This document shows positions 1-10,239 of a stretch of DNA of 27,815 nt, piece after piece. The stretch is taken from the NCBI GenBank assembly GCA_022925895.1, contig JAKSYS010000749.1, forward strand, positions 1-27,815, written 5' to 3'. This stretch comes from Fragilaria crotonensis. Taxonomy: Eukaryota > Bacillariophyta > Fragilariophyceae > Fragilariales > Fragilariaceae. A program made the translations under genes and the position numbers. How positions within the stretch are numbered: the first letter of the stretch is position 1; every line of letters begins with the position of its first letter. The notes beneath the pieces are model-generated. The model had not been told where the DNA came from, ran no database searches, and saw nothing but the letters and a program-made list of their open reading frames with translations.

Positions 1-252
1 TATGCTCAATGCTCATGTATACCAGGTAGGCTGTACTCTGTACTCGGTGTACAAGTTGTACCACGCTTACGAGGAAAAAAAGGCGCGAGACATCTGTTGA
101 GTGTTGATTCGAAGTATCGTCGGTTTTTTAATGCTGGAGTGCAGTATGAATACACTCGGTCTCTTGGAGCTATACAAGGATACGAGGGCATCGTCGCAAA
201 CTCCAGACCCCAACCTGACGTTCATTGCTCATTGCTCATTGCCAATCATCGT

Positions 253-3200
253 ATGCTGACCCCTCCTGCAGTGAATTCTGGTACCATGCGACCGGAAGAG
301 GTGGCAAATGAAAGAACGATTCAAGTTTGGGTATGCGACGTGTGCAAGATCTCCAAATTTGATGACTTCATGGAGGCGTGTCGACACGAAGAAGCCTGCG
401 GGAACGACCATGCCATCAATAAGCAAGAGCCGTCGACCACCATGACAAAGCCTTCTAGTGATGCTGCAACGTGTGCTTCGAAAAATAAATCAATTCATGC
501 GTACTTCAGTTGTAATCAACGACAACCGGACAAGAATACTGCGACAGTTAACAATCCCACATTGACGTCATCAAGAAAGGGAAACGCACCTGCAAGAAAA
601 CGAAAAAATGCTAAAGCACCTATCGAATCCAATTTTGAACTTGCTGATCCTCATACCAAAGACAAACCGAAAAAGCCAAGAACTGGAGTAAGTCGATCCG
701 ATGTATTGAAGGCGACTGCAAACACCTTTGTAAATCTTCCAGAGTGTGACGAAGTTGGTGCGTGCACATCGAGCCCTACTGATTTTGCGCTAGCCGCAAT
801 TTTCGGTACCAAAAATTATAGTGAAATTGAGGCTGAGCAACGAGCAGTCGAACTCATTGCCAAGCGACGTCTGGCAGACCTAGCTCGCCAAAAGACTCGG
901 ACACTGGCTATCGCGCCGAAGATTGAAGTTGCAAGGCAATGTACGAAGGGGCGGAATCCTGATCAATTTCGGTTCCATCACACGTTGGAGCATCCGAAGC
1001 CGAGCACGAAGATACCAGCAAGTATGGCCACGTGTTGTCAATCTTGCGTAAGTCGATTAAGCACAGGGGTGGTGGTGACAAACGAAGCGACGTTGCTCCT
1101 TATCGTCAACTTCAAGCACCTGCTATTGCTTCGGCTGTTGATATCGATTTCTCAATGCTATCTTCCGCATTTGTCGTTCCGAAGGCCATTGATTTGCATG
1201 ATCACGAACTCTGGTCTAAGAAATACACGATAAAAAGACATTCCGTATGACGTCTGTGGAGCGTCCAACAAAATGATTGCCAAGAGCTGTACTGGATTTG
1301 TAGATGAGTGGAAAGTGGAAAGGCAGAAGGCCCTTTCCCGTCGAGCGGACAAACAGGACAGACTAGCGCGTGGCAGGAAGCCTTCGAAGAAGAAAAAGCT
1401 GGACGATCTCTGGGATGATGCTTCGGATGACGATCAGGCTGGTCTTCCTTCCATCTGCCTCCTGACGGGCCCTGTCGGGTGTGGAAAGACCAGCTTGGTG
1501 TATGCGGTTGCGAAGTCCTGCGATTGTAAAGTGATGGAAATCAATTCAACTGACAAGAGATCAAGCCAAAACCTGAAGAATGCAATCGAAGAAGCGACGC
1601 AGAGTGATTCGACAATTGATATGCTGAAGAACCGTGCAGCCGCTCCATCAGTCTTTTCCTCTCGAAAAGCGGCGCTTGTTGACTCAGAGGACGAAGATAG
1701 TGACGAAGAGGGATCAGCTGTCCCAATTGTTCTTATCGATGAGGTCGACTTAATTTTTGAAAACGAGGGGGATTCTGGTTTCTGGCCGACGCTAAAGGCA
1801 TTGGCGAAAAGGGCTAAGTGTCCGATATTCTTGACTGCAAACGTGATTCCACAGGCATTGACCTCCTTGTCTTTGCGATTTAAGCACTATTCCCTGGAGC
1901 GCCCCACACCGGAAGAATGCCTGAGCAAAATCTGGCAGGTGGTGAAGTCAGAAAACCTTATACACAGGCAGAATCTTCTTCGTGACCATGTCAAAGAAAC
2001 TCTTGTAAGCTTTGCAGAACGATATGAATGCGACCTACGTCGAGTACTGCTCGAAATGCAGCTATTCACCAAAGCAAGAAACTCTGTTCCAGTATCAGAG
2101 CAAGTCGCACACCTTCCGTGGAAGGCGTCGATTCACTCTGGGATTCCATTTCTGGAAAACGAACCTGTTTTCGAGAAGATCACACCTAATGTTCTACCTG
2201 TACAGCGAAGGACGCGTCTCAAGATTGAGGGCCGGGGCTTCGCTTCTTTGTCGCAGAATTACTCTGTTTTTATAGGGGAGCAGGTTTGCGATGCGGAAGT
2301 CGTAGATGATAACACAATCTTGGCCGCTTGTCCTCCTTCCAACTGCAAGAAACGAGAGGTCTTTATTCATGCAGGTTCCCGGTGGTGAAAGTTGAAGCGC
2401 CGCCTGTTTTACGAGCTGGGACCGGAAAAATGCTCAAGACCCTCCAGCTCCACAACGGTTCCACGATCCTCGCTGTTTCACATCTCAATGTCGAATTTGT
2501 GACCCCACAACTGCTCAGGGACGACGAGATATTTGAAAGGAGATCAAATGAACAGGCTGATGACTCTCATGTTCTTCAACTAGAGACCGAGAAGTCGATG
2601 GAGACGCCCAAAACGGTGCAAGTTTCTACTGACGATTGTGATGGGAATCTCTTGGCTTTGGAAGAGCTATCACAGCTTGCTTACAAACTTGAGCGCCAGA
2701 GTGATGTCACATGGGTGGAGCATTCGATGTACGGCATTCCTTGGCTTGGGGGAGCTTCTCGCGGTTTCGCGTCTCACTTTGTTGAAGGATTAAGTACGTC
2801 TTCAGACCCAACTACTACGAGCAAGCTGTGCAGAGACAACAATGCGAAGCCTCCTCCAATTGAACGAATTTTGCTCAACGGTTGGAACGATCATGAGTGT
2901 TTCTTCGGAAATAGTGACGTTTATTTTACAAACCCTGGTCATCGCGATCGGCAACTCTATTCACATATTGCTCGTTTCGGTCGTCAGGGCTCGCCGACAA
3001 CGTCAATTCAATCTCCGGATACCGAGGATGTCGACGACATGGAGCAGGAAGACATCCAAACAAAGCATTTCCCGTGTCAGCTGGATGAGGATTCCTTTCT
3101 CATGCGAGAGACATGGCTGGCAGAGCTTCCGTCTACTGTGATTCGTCTTCTTGGTGATTCGCCTGGAGAGCACCAGCTGACAAACAGCATACATTGCAAG

Positions 3201-3560
3201 CGACGGAAGCGCAAGATGCGAGTAACGAACGCGTTCTTGAATCAACTATGGCACGATGCAAATGCTTGCCTAGTCTTTGCCCGGGGGGTGGGAAGAGATG
3301 TCGATTCTGAAGAACCGTATGACGAGCGAATATTTCTCGATTATGGTCCAATCCTTTCCCAAATTTGCATGTACGAGGCTGCAGCTATTTGTTTGTCAGA
3401 TGCTCCTTCTGATGATACGCAGTCATCGTCTCGTCGGACCACCCGACGATCCAAGGAGCGGATGCACGCTCACCACTTCATGAAAGTCAATCAGGGATTA
3501 TACGAAGAGGACTGCAGGGAGATGGGTCGCAATATGGCGGCATGTTTACTGCGGTATTGA
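253..3560 (+). CDS. ATAD5/ELG1-like AAA+ PCNA unloader, frame interrupted
   Basis: This is probably the large subunit of the alternative clamp loader that removes PCNA from DNA in the nucleus. The N-terminal part has a Cys/His cluster (C-x2-C then HE-x2-C, about 331-400) and a degenerate PIP-like motif KSIHAYF near 490-510, followed by basic, disordered sequence. The AAA+ module follows: an LWSKKY segment (about 1209-1226) resembling the clamp-loader N-terminal motif, Walker A GPVGCGKTS (about 1465-1493), Walker B IVLIDEVD (about 1725-1748) and a sensor-like LTAN. An IPT/TIG-like segment (about 2160-2400) and a long C-terminal region end at TGA 3558-3560. The first in-frame ATG is 253; 286 is also possible. 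The frame changes at about 980-1020, at AAAAA 1232-1236 and at CCC 2378-2380. Homology continues smoothly across each break, which argues against introns. Family call fairly firm; exact exons and start uncertain. Confidence 0.75.
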
Positions 3561-3687
3561 TGTTTATGCGCAGACGCTCGACCCGATGAGACCCTTTCCG
3601 TCCCTTTTATCAAACTTCAGAGCAGTGACTAGTTTAGAACCATGATAGAAACTGGAAGTGGATCTCAGCGATGAAGAACCTATCATA

Positions 3688-4650
3688 TTACAATGGTTGC
3701 GCCCAGTAATGTCTTTCTGCACATAGCTTAGAGGGCGCAACGACTCCACTTGGAGGCTCTATTTCCTGACCGGGGAGTGAAGATCCGCCACGAAGGGCGG
3801 CTTCGCACTTTGTCAGCTCCCTCGCATCTCTTGCAAACACCAAACCAATCAAAGTGGCAACAATTGCGAAAACCAACCATATTGTCGCCCAGAGCCGATA
3901 GTCACCGCCCCAGTACTCCGCAACAGCTTGAGCATCAGTATTCATCAACGTATCCCCATTGTAGTTTTGGCTCGATCCATACAGATTGCGAATATCGAGC
4001 AACGCGTTCATAGAACAATTTGCGGCCAAGAAAGCAAAGAGGTTGTCAAGCCATGCTGCTGGAAGGAACCATCCAGACAAGATGAGGATAAGCCCCTCCG
4101 TAAAGAGGACAACGAAGCCAAAGGTATTCCGAACAAACAGCGCACAGCTCAGCGCCATCGCCACACCGATGGCGATCGAACCAATGGTAGGACCAAGGAC
4201 CGTTCGTCGAAAGAGCAACAGGATGCAACCCCAGAACGCCGTACCGGTGTATCCTGCGGACGCCACCACGGCTTTCTTCCAGGTGACACCATCGAGATCA
4301 TTCCAGCAAATTCCACCTCCATCGTGATAGATTTCCAGTTTTTTTATGCTTCCACCAACCAAAATGGCTGCTGTCCCATGAGACATTTCATGGACCCAAG
4401 TGGCGAACAACAAGAAGGGATACAGAACGTATCTCCCGGTTTCAAAATTCATCAAGATGAGCATGATAACACAAGCTCCAAATAAATTTCTGTCGCGATG
4501 TAAAATCCGAACGATCCAGCTTCGTCCATCGTCCCGTTGCTGTAGTGCGAGCAGTGACTCCTCACGAGTATCGTTTTCACAGGCGTCCGGCAGTGCACAT
4601 GTCATACTTCGAATCGTCGTCTGTGAAGGCTGGATTTTGTTTGCAGTCAA
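3688..4650 (-). CDS. M50B-like integral membrane metallopeptidase, copy 1
   Basis: Intact 320-residue multi-pass membrane protein of the peptidase M50B-like family. The zinc-binding HExxH motif appears as HEMSH at residues 87-91, just after a hydrophobic segment. About five further hydrophobic stretches follow, with a conserved NALLDI block near residue 215-220 that may supply the third zinc ligand. The C-terminus ends in HYWAQPL. M50 enzymes cleave within membranes, but M50B-like members are poorly characterised and no substrate can be named. Similarity with the second copy at 18103-19080 begins at Met16 (about 4605), so translation may start there instead of 4650. It converges with the clamp-unloader gene, 127 bp apart. 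No frame breaks, unlike most coding regions here. Confidence 0.85.
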   Translation of the reverse strand: MTANKIQPSQTTIRSMTCALPDACENDTREESLLALQQRDDGRSWIVRILHRDRNLFGACVIMLILMNFETGRYVLYPFLLFATWVHEMSHGTAAILVGGSIKKLEIYHDGGGICWNDLDGVTWKKAVVASAGYTGTAFWGCILLLFRRTVLGPTIGSIAIGVAMALSCALFVRNTFGFVVLFTEGLILILSGWFLPAAWLDNLFAFLAANCSMNALLDIRNLYGSSQNYNGDTLMNTDAQAVAEYWGGDYRLWATIWLVFAIVATLIGLVFARDARELTKCEAALRGGSSLPGQEIEPPSGVVAPSKLCAERHYWAQPL

Positions 4651-4890
4651 TGTATGGAGGCATTACTCGGACTGCTGTTCTTCTGCTCGTGGTGTAATCG
4701 AGGTCAAATATGTGAAGAGAATTTTCACAAATCTGATACTACCAGCTACCAGGTACATTGTACAGGTACTCCGACATAGAGCACTTCTCAGGCACACTCT
4801 CTAGTCTCTAGTCTATTCACACTTCACACCAATGTTGTTTCATGTGTTCAAATGTTCAATTGTTTTGTACTCCGAGTAGTCTATCAGATA

Positions 4891-4900
4891 TGTTGATCTG
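4891..4900 (+). repeat. Left 10-bp target site duplication of the MULE
   Basis: TGTTGATCTG lies directly outside the left terminal inverted repeat and recurs exactly at 17133-17142 outside the right one. Mutator-like elements typically duplicate 9-11 bp, so size and placement fit. Confidence 0.9.
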
Positions 4901-4973
4901 AGAGTGCCTAATGCGCTAACAACTAATGCGCTATCAAAGCGCTAACCCAATCATATTCCGCTGCAACGTCATC
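4901..4973 (+). repeat. MULE left terminal inverted repeat
   Basis: The reverse complement of 17058-17132 aligns over the whole length: TGCCTAAT, CGCTAAC, TAATGCGCTATCAAA and ACGTCATC blocks are shared in the same order. The motif GCGCTA occurs three times, which may be repeated transposase binding sites (inference). Confidence 0.88.
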
Positions 4974-5037
4974 ATGTCGAGTCTCCTCGTCAATGAATTT
5001 TTGCACCCCCGTCTTTAAATGAAAAAAAGAAACATGC

Positions 5038-5045
5038 GTCTTCAT
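5038..5045 (+). repeat. Left 8-bp target site duplication of the hAT
   Basis: GTCTTCAT precedes the left hAT terminus and recurs exactly at 10232-10239 after the right terminus. Eight bp is the characteristic hAT duplication length. Confidence 0.92.
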
Positions 5046-5064
5046 CAGAGTCCTGCACTGGGTA
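5046..5064 (+). repeat. hAT left terminal inverted repeat
   Basis: Nineteen bases, CAGAGTCCTGCACTGGGTA, identical to the reverse complement of 10213-10231. Confidence 0.93.
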
Positions 5065-5230
5065 TGACGCCTGTGCCCATGGGTACCCAAGGCAGCCGGT
5101 ACGCAGGCTTGGACCACCCATGACCCACCCACTCTTCGCACGGTCGAGCTCGGACCACCCATTACCCACCCACGCCCACTAGGTCGTACCCATACCCACC
5201 CATTACCCATTACCCGTTGTCCGCGCGTAA
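5065..5230 (+). repeat. hAT left subterminal repeat zone
   Basis: A cluster of ACCACCCA, ACCCACCCA and CCATTACCC motifs, similar to those at 10075-10212 near the other end. Repeated short subterminal motifs are usual hAT transposase binding sites; the assignment here rests on position and repetition. Confidence 0.6.
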
Positions 5231-5355
5231 AAGTCCCTGTTCGACACAAAACGAGAGCACACTGTAGTACGCACTCCGCGAACTATAACTATGGATGTGT
5301 TTGTTTAATTGCTGTTTAATACACGCTGTTTACAACACCTGTATAATATTTCATC

Positions 5356-6400
5356 ATTCTTTTCTGGCGGTTGGCAACACTTTGATTCTCTCAAGGCAGA
5401 CGAAATGCAGAAGTTAAACATGCTTTTTGCACGAGCTGTCCATCAAACAGCAACCCCTTACTCCCCTCTCTTGACATCGACATGTGTGACAAGCTGCACA
5501 AGCTGAAGCAGCTTGTCGCAGATCCGGCGTATTGGAAGGGCGTCGCCGCTTTCGAAGTCCTTTTTTGAACAATCAGTTCCTGTCCCACCTATTTTGAAGG
5601 CAAGGATGCTACCTTCTGCCTTGTCTGTTTATGCTTGCTTTGTTGCAATAAAATATCACCTGAAGAAGCTTGATGGTGCTGTCAAGTAAGGCTTGAACCT
5701 GAATAATGATGATATTGTTTTGAATGACAATTCTAACAGACCATTGTCTTGCAACCATCTACACAGAAGCACATGCACTTGCCTTTGCAACTCATCCAAT
5801 GTATACTGAGAGGCGGACAAGGATTGCAGGTGAATTCGGAGAAGAGTTCCTTCAACTGGGGAAGCCGTCAATTAATCAACAAGCCAAGATTGCTCTCGCT
5901 TGTCTTGCAAATGGCAATGATGACCGTCATCAGAAAATGTTCGGTGAGTTCGCCACTTACATTACAAGGTCCAAGCACGACAATTCAAATGAAGAGATGT
6001 TTTGCAACTTCAAGGATACAATGATGAAACTGTCAGAGCTGCGGATGTTGTCCGACGACTCTGACTACAGTTCAATCAAACACCTGCTGTCTGCAGTTCA
6101 CCGCAATGTAGCTGGAGCAAGTGGGCAAGAGAGAAACCACAAGTCGCCTAAACATGTGCACAGTCGCTTGTGTGCCCGGTTAGGTGCTGCAAAGGTTGAG
6201 ACAGGGGCCAGGACTGCGATACATTTTAATGCAAAGCACCTTCTTCTTCTCCGTAAAATGGACACAACAAGAAGTTCTCAATTCTGCAAGTGGTGGCTGC
6301 AACATCTTGGATCTCCATTTCTTGCTGGCTGCTGCTGAAGACAATCTTGCATGCCAGAACCTGATGATTGAAGAGGAGAACGATGACAATGCCTGACGCG
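5356..6400 (+). pseudogene. Decayed hAT transposase
   Basis: Pieces of a hAT transposase can be read in shifting plus-strand frames. A short N-terminal block containing LNMLFARAVHQTATPYS (about 5416-5470) resembles the conserved hAT helix upstream of the catalytic core. A C-terminal block around 6110-6245 (AGASGQERNHK... then RLGAAK) resembles the dimerisation region where hAT proteins show SxxxERxxS and RNRL-type motifs. In between, about 5480-5690 and 5724-6100 encode helical-looking sequence, but I see no clear catalytic DDE residues or BED zinc finger. Breaks occur at CCCC near 5461 and at TTTTTT 5561-5566. The protein is much shorter than an autonomous hAT transposase, so the copy is probably defective. 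Confidence 0.6.
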
Positions 6401-6954
6401 GAATCTGACTGGTGGAGTCGACATGATTGCTGATGAAGATATCTTGGCTTTGGCAGACAGAGAAAACAGCAGCTAAATGTATTTGATGGAAGTACAGTAA
6501 AATCATTATGGTAGCAGCAGGTATACTAGAACTTGGCAGTGCTCTTCCCGATCCCCATCCTATCTATGTAGTACTAGGTACTAAACTTTGCATACTAGTA
6601 GCTAGTAGTAGCAATACATCTAATGCCATCAGGGCTTCTCAGTTACTACTACAAAATGGTCCTGGTGTTTGTACAATTTCTTATTGTTGTAAAGTCAAAT
6701 CAATTTACTCAGTTGTCGGCAAATCGTAATCATTGTACTTGGTGTACTACCGTAACCTTAGTCTACCTCCGGTGTTCAGCGATTTCAGTACACCAGTAAC
6801 CAGTACACAGTCTTTTACACGTTGCTTTTGTTCATAATCTGAAGTCTGAGTTAGAGATACAAAACATAATTCTTAAAGGTTTTCTCACTGTTTTACCCAT
6901 GGATTTTGTATCCCTTTATTCAATGCTGACTAGCTAGTATGATAGTCAATGCAA
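6401..6954. other. AT-rich spacer inside hAT, no gene seen
   Basis: No convincing coding sequence. Contains short runs of CTAGTA/GTACTA-type repeats (about 6520-6620, 6740-6810) similar to low-complexity tracts elsewhere in the window. Confidence 0.6.
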
Positions 6955-7310
6955 AAGCCCCAAATATACAGGGTGCAGGGTCCCATTGTAATGAAAAATC
7001 TGAGGGCTGAGATGCAGAACAAACCTTCTGTCAGGAATGTTGAGGGTGTATCAGAAATGTTTTGACACCTAGATTTTTGTAGTGAGCTTACTTATTGGTT
7101 GAAAGGCAAGTCAGTGCACAAGCCCCAAATATACAGGGTGCAGGGTCCCCATTGTAATGCAAAATCTGAGGCTGCATTGGAGATGCAGAACAAATCTTCT
7201 GTCAAGGATTGTTAAGTGTATCAGAAATGTTTTTGACACCCTAGGTTTTTTAGTGAGCTTACTTATTGGTTGAAAGACAAGATAGTGCACAAGCCCCAAA
7301 TATACAGGGG
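6955..7310 (+). repeat. Tandem units of about 168 bp, left palindrome arm
   Basis: Three occurrences of AAGCCCCAAATATACAGGG start at 6955, 7120 and 7291. Each is followed by the TGCAGGGTCCC...AATCTGAGG...GATGCAGAACAAA...GTATCAGAAATG...TTATTGGTTGAAAG series; the third is truncated after the GGG. Confidence 0.85.
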
Positions 7311-8730
7311 GTGTGATCTCAAGAGGGCTGAATGAAGAAAAATGTTCTGCCAGAGTTTGTCAAGTTTGCATTGATGATACCGACGGCATCCTTTGATTGG
7401 AGTGGGTATATATACCCATTGACTAGTGTGCAATTCAGTGGGTAATTTGCCACAATTGCCGATACAGGGTTTTGATTAATGAATATTCTGCAGTCAGACA
7501 TTAATATTCTGCAGAATTGTACTGTTGTATTTTGTTGAGTGTGTATGGATTGTATTGATGGCATCCTGAGATCCTTTCAACCTTTTTGCTCATTGACTTC
7601 TTGAAGATTCAATTATGATGCCAAAATGAACAAAAACACAAAAATGATCAATACTCATTGGATTTTGGATTTTAAAAATGGCATTTACTCCATCATCAAA
7701 TGCCTGAGACTCATTTACAGAAGCTCCAGCAACGAAAGTCAATGCTAGGGTTGTTATAGTGCAACTGACAAGCTCAGAACATAAAGTACTTCTGATTTGT
7801 GTGATTACAACACTAGTAGATAACATGTGATCGCATCCTAAATTTCACATTAACTTATGTCGCTAACACCAACACTAACTCCCAAAGCAAATATTGTTGC
7901 GGGAGCTTCAGCCAATGAGTCTCAGGCATTTGATGATGGAGTAAATGCCAGTTTTTGATTTTTTAAAAATCCAAAATCCATTGAGTATTGATCATTTTTG
8001 TGTATTTTTTTGTTCGCATTTTGGCATCATAATTGAATCTTCAAGAAGTCAATGAGCAAAAAAGGTTGAAAGGATCTCAGGATGCCATCAATACAATCCA
8101 TACACACTCAACAAAATACAACAGTACAATTCTGCAGAATATTAATGTCTGACTGCAGAATATTCATTAATCAAAAAACCCTGTATCGGCAATTGTGGCA
8201 AATTACCCACTGAATTGCACACTAGTCAATGGGTATATATACCCACTCCAATCAAAGGATGCCGTCGGTATCATCAATGCAAACTTGACAAACTCTGGCA
8301 GAACATTTTTCTGCATCTTTCATTCAGCCCTCAGATTTTGCATTACAAAGGGTCCCCGCACCCTGTATATTTGGGGCTTGTGCACTATCTTGTCTTTCAA
8401 CCAATAAGTAAGCTCACTACAAAAAACCTAGGGTGTCAAAAACATTTCTGATACACCCTTAACAATCCTTGACAGAAGATTTGTTCTGCATCTCCAATGC
8501 AGCCCTCAGATTTTGCATTACAATGGGGACCCTGCACCCTGTATATTTGGGGCTTGTGCACTGACTTGCCTTTCAACCAATAAGTAATCTCACTACAAAA
8601 TCCTAGGGTGTCAAAAACATTTCTGATACACCCTCAACATTCCTTGACAGAAGATTTGTTCTGCATCTCCAATGCAGCCCTCAGATTTTTCATTACAATG
8701 GGGACTCTGCACCCTGTATATTTGGGGCTT
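6955..8730. repeat. Large imperfect palindrome inside the hAT
   Basis: Left arm 6955-7733 (779 bp) is inverted and repeated as right arm 7895-8730 (836 bp), with a 161-bp unique spacer (7734-7894). Identity is about 95% by eye in the inner 400 bp, with small indels. Landmarks include the self-complementary GGGTATATATACCC in both arms (about 7405 and 8230) and ATTCTGCAG blocks. The outer half of each arm is made of about three tandem units of 165-175 bp. No open frame of note. Its mirrored arms should be able to form a long hairpin in RNA or single-stranded DNA. Confidence 0.88.
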
Positions 8731-8800
8731 GGCTGTGCATCGCCTTGTGATTCAACCAATAAGTAAGCTCACTACAAAAAATCCAAGGGTGTCATGATTA
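8330..8800 (-). repeat. Tandem units of about 175 bp, right palindrome arm
   Basis: Inverted counterparts of the left-arm units: TATATTTGGGGCTT at 8367, 8542 and 8717. A further partial unit (to about 8800) has no left-arm partner, so the palindrome is asymmetric at its outer edge. Confidence 0.85.
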
Positions 8801-9399
8801 TCACCAATGCAACTGAAAGAGACTTTGACAGGACCATCTTCCGCATCTCCAAGTCTGACCACAGAATATGAATTGAAGTGGGAACCCCCAATCTGCAAAA
8901 GTTGTGTACTCCGGGGTTTTGCATACTTGTTTGCGCAACAGTCAGTTTGTATTGAAAGTTGTTAGAATCAAGAAGGGTCAACAAAACAACTGAAGAAAAT
9001 ACAACAAACACTGACAGAATAATTTCTCCATGCCCATAGCTGACCGCAGTTTTTGCATTTGAGCACGGATCCTACACCAAGTAAACAAGTGTGCTGGATT
9101 TGCTTGTGCACTGAGTTTACCAGAAGTCAGTTACCATCAATGGGTGTCATCAATACCACACATAATAAAAACTCAACAAATATTGACCAAAACTTTCCAA
9201 TTCCCAGGTTGACCACAGATTTTGCACCTCTTTAACTAGGATCCCACACCCAAAGTGTTGATTTGTGCATTGAATTCAACAAGTGTTGATGGGCATGGAT
9301 AGTACTGACAATCAAAGGGTGCTGTCAATACACCCAATACACACTTAAGAAACCATCATGATGACAGCTAGTTTTTCATTTCCAAAATGAGAATTTCTG
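8801..9399. other. Diverged repeat-derived DNA in hAT, no gene seen
   Basis: AT-rich, with scattered phrases related to neighbouring units (TCTGACCACAG, TTTTGCA, GGATCC.ACACC) but no clean repeat boundaries. No supported coding region. Confidence 0.5.
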
Positions 9400-9940
9400 C
9401 ATAGTATTTTTATTGCATTCTGGGATCATGCATTGAATCTTGTTCAAGAAGTCAATGAGCTTGGAAAGTGAAGCGCTTCAAGGATGCCATCAAGCAATAC
9501 AATCAATGCACACCAAGCAACCCACACCAGTACAATTTTGTTTTATCTCACTGTCTGCCTACTGAATATCATCCATTTAAGTGGAAAGCATCAAATGTGC
9601 TATAGTTGCAAATTGCTCATTGAATTGCCCACTAGTCAATCAGTTTGCATATCCATTGCAATCAATGGCTGCCGTCAGTACTATGACCAAAAAATCTTCA
9701 TAATTCCTGACAGTTGCATTTTTTGCATCTCCATTTCAGCCCTCACATTTTGCATTTACAAAGGAATTTGGCACCCAGGACATGCTGTTCTTTGGGATTG
9801 AGGCACATTGATTTGTGTACTAGTCTATGAGTAAGCTTAGTACATACAATCCAAGGGTGCCATCAATATCACCAATGAAGCATTGATAGGACTATTTTCT
9901 GCAACTCCAAGTCTGAACACAGAATATGAATTAAATTGGG
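9400..9940 (+). repeat. Older diverged direct copy of the right palindrome arm
   Basis: The order of recognisable blocks matches 8010-8890: TTGAATCTT..CAAGAAGTCAATGAGC, AAGGATGCCATCAA..AATACAATC, a TTGCAAATT..CCCACTAGTCAAT block, AATC..GGCTGCCGTC, TCAGCCCTCA.ATTTTGCATT, and AATCCAAGGGTGCCAT. Divergence is far greater than between the two palindrome arms, so this copy is older. Confidence 0.7.
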
Positions 9941-10069
9941 GATTGTGACAATCAACATTGATTTGCGCCTCGCACCACACTAGGAAATGGTACTGGAGTG
10001 CCCTATGGCTACTAGCTACAGGATACAGGATACTTGGAGAAATGGAGTGCAATGGTCGATTCGTGTGGG

Positions 10070-10212
10070 CAGGTTAGACCACCCATTACCCACCCACGAT
10101 TTGCGCAGTGGAGCTTGGACCACCCATACCCACCCACCCACTGGTTGGGCGTGTCCATACCCACCCATTATCCATGGGTATGGGTGGGTACTGGGTGGGT
10201 ACTGGGTATGGG
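10070..10212 (-). repeat. hAT right subterminal repeat zone
   Basis: Dense TACCCACCCA motifs in both orientations around a CCATGGGTATGGGTGGG centre, able to fold into a hairpin. Related to 5065-5230. Confidence 0.6.
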
Positions 10213-10231
10213 TACCCAGTGCAGGACTCTG
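10213..10231 (-). repeat. hAT right terminal inverted repeat
   Basis: TACCCAGTGCAGGACTCTG, the exact reverse complement of 5046-5064. Confidence 0.93.
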
Positions 10232-10239
10232 GTCTTCAT
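10232..10239 (+). repeat. Right 8-bp target site duplication of the hAT
   Basis: GTCTTCAT, identical to 5038-5045. Confidence 0.92.

Larger units (their letters stand above)
5046..10231 (+). mobile_element. hAT-family DNA transposon, 5.2 kb, nested in the MULE
   Basis: Both ends carry the perfect 19-bp inverted repeat CAGAGTCCTGCACTGGGTA (5046-5064; reverse complement at 10213-10231), flanked by the exact 8-bp duplication GTCTTCAT. The CAGAG-type terminus and 8-bp duplication are hAT hallmarks. Next to both ends are subterminal arrays rich in TACCCACCCA-type motifs. The interior has a decayed transposase (about 5356-6400), a palindrome (6955-8730) and an older diverged repeat block (about 9400-9940). 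Since it interrupts the MULE, it inserted later. The transposase looks incomplete, so mobilisation would need a helper. Confidence 0.9.

Noticed and set aside
980-2400. Introns as the cause of frame changes in the ATAD5-like gene
   Set aside because: Conserved sequence resumes within a few bases at each break, leaving no room for an intron with GT-AG ends.
3928-4485. Plus-strand open frames across the M50B-like gene
   Set aside because: Antisense shadows of the peptidase gene, which has the HEMSH motif and a full paralogue.
8195-8451. Short open frames of 70 and 78 codons in the palindrome right arm
   Set aside because: They lie in repeated, AT-rich sequence and recur in the opposite arm only as antisense; no coding support.
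6955-8730. Palindrome as a simple assembly inversion artefact
   Set aside because: Arms differ by substitutions and indels, have a unique spacer, and the outer edges are asymmetric; an artefact would give identical arms. Long reads are still needed.
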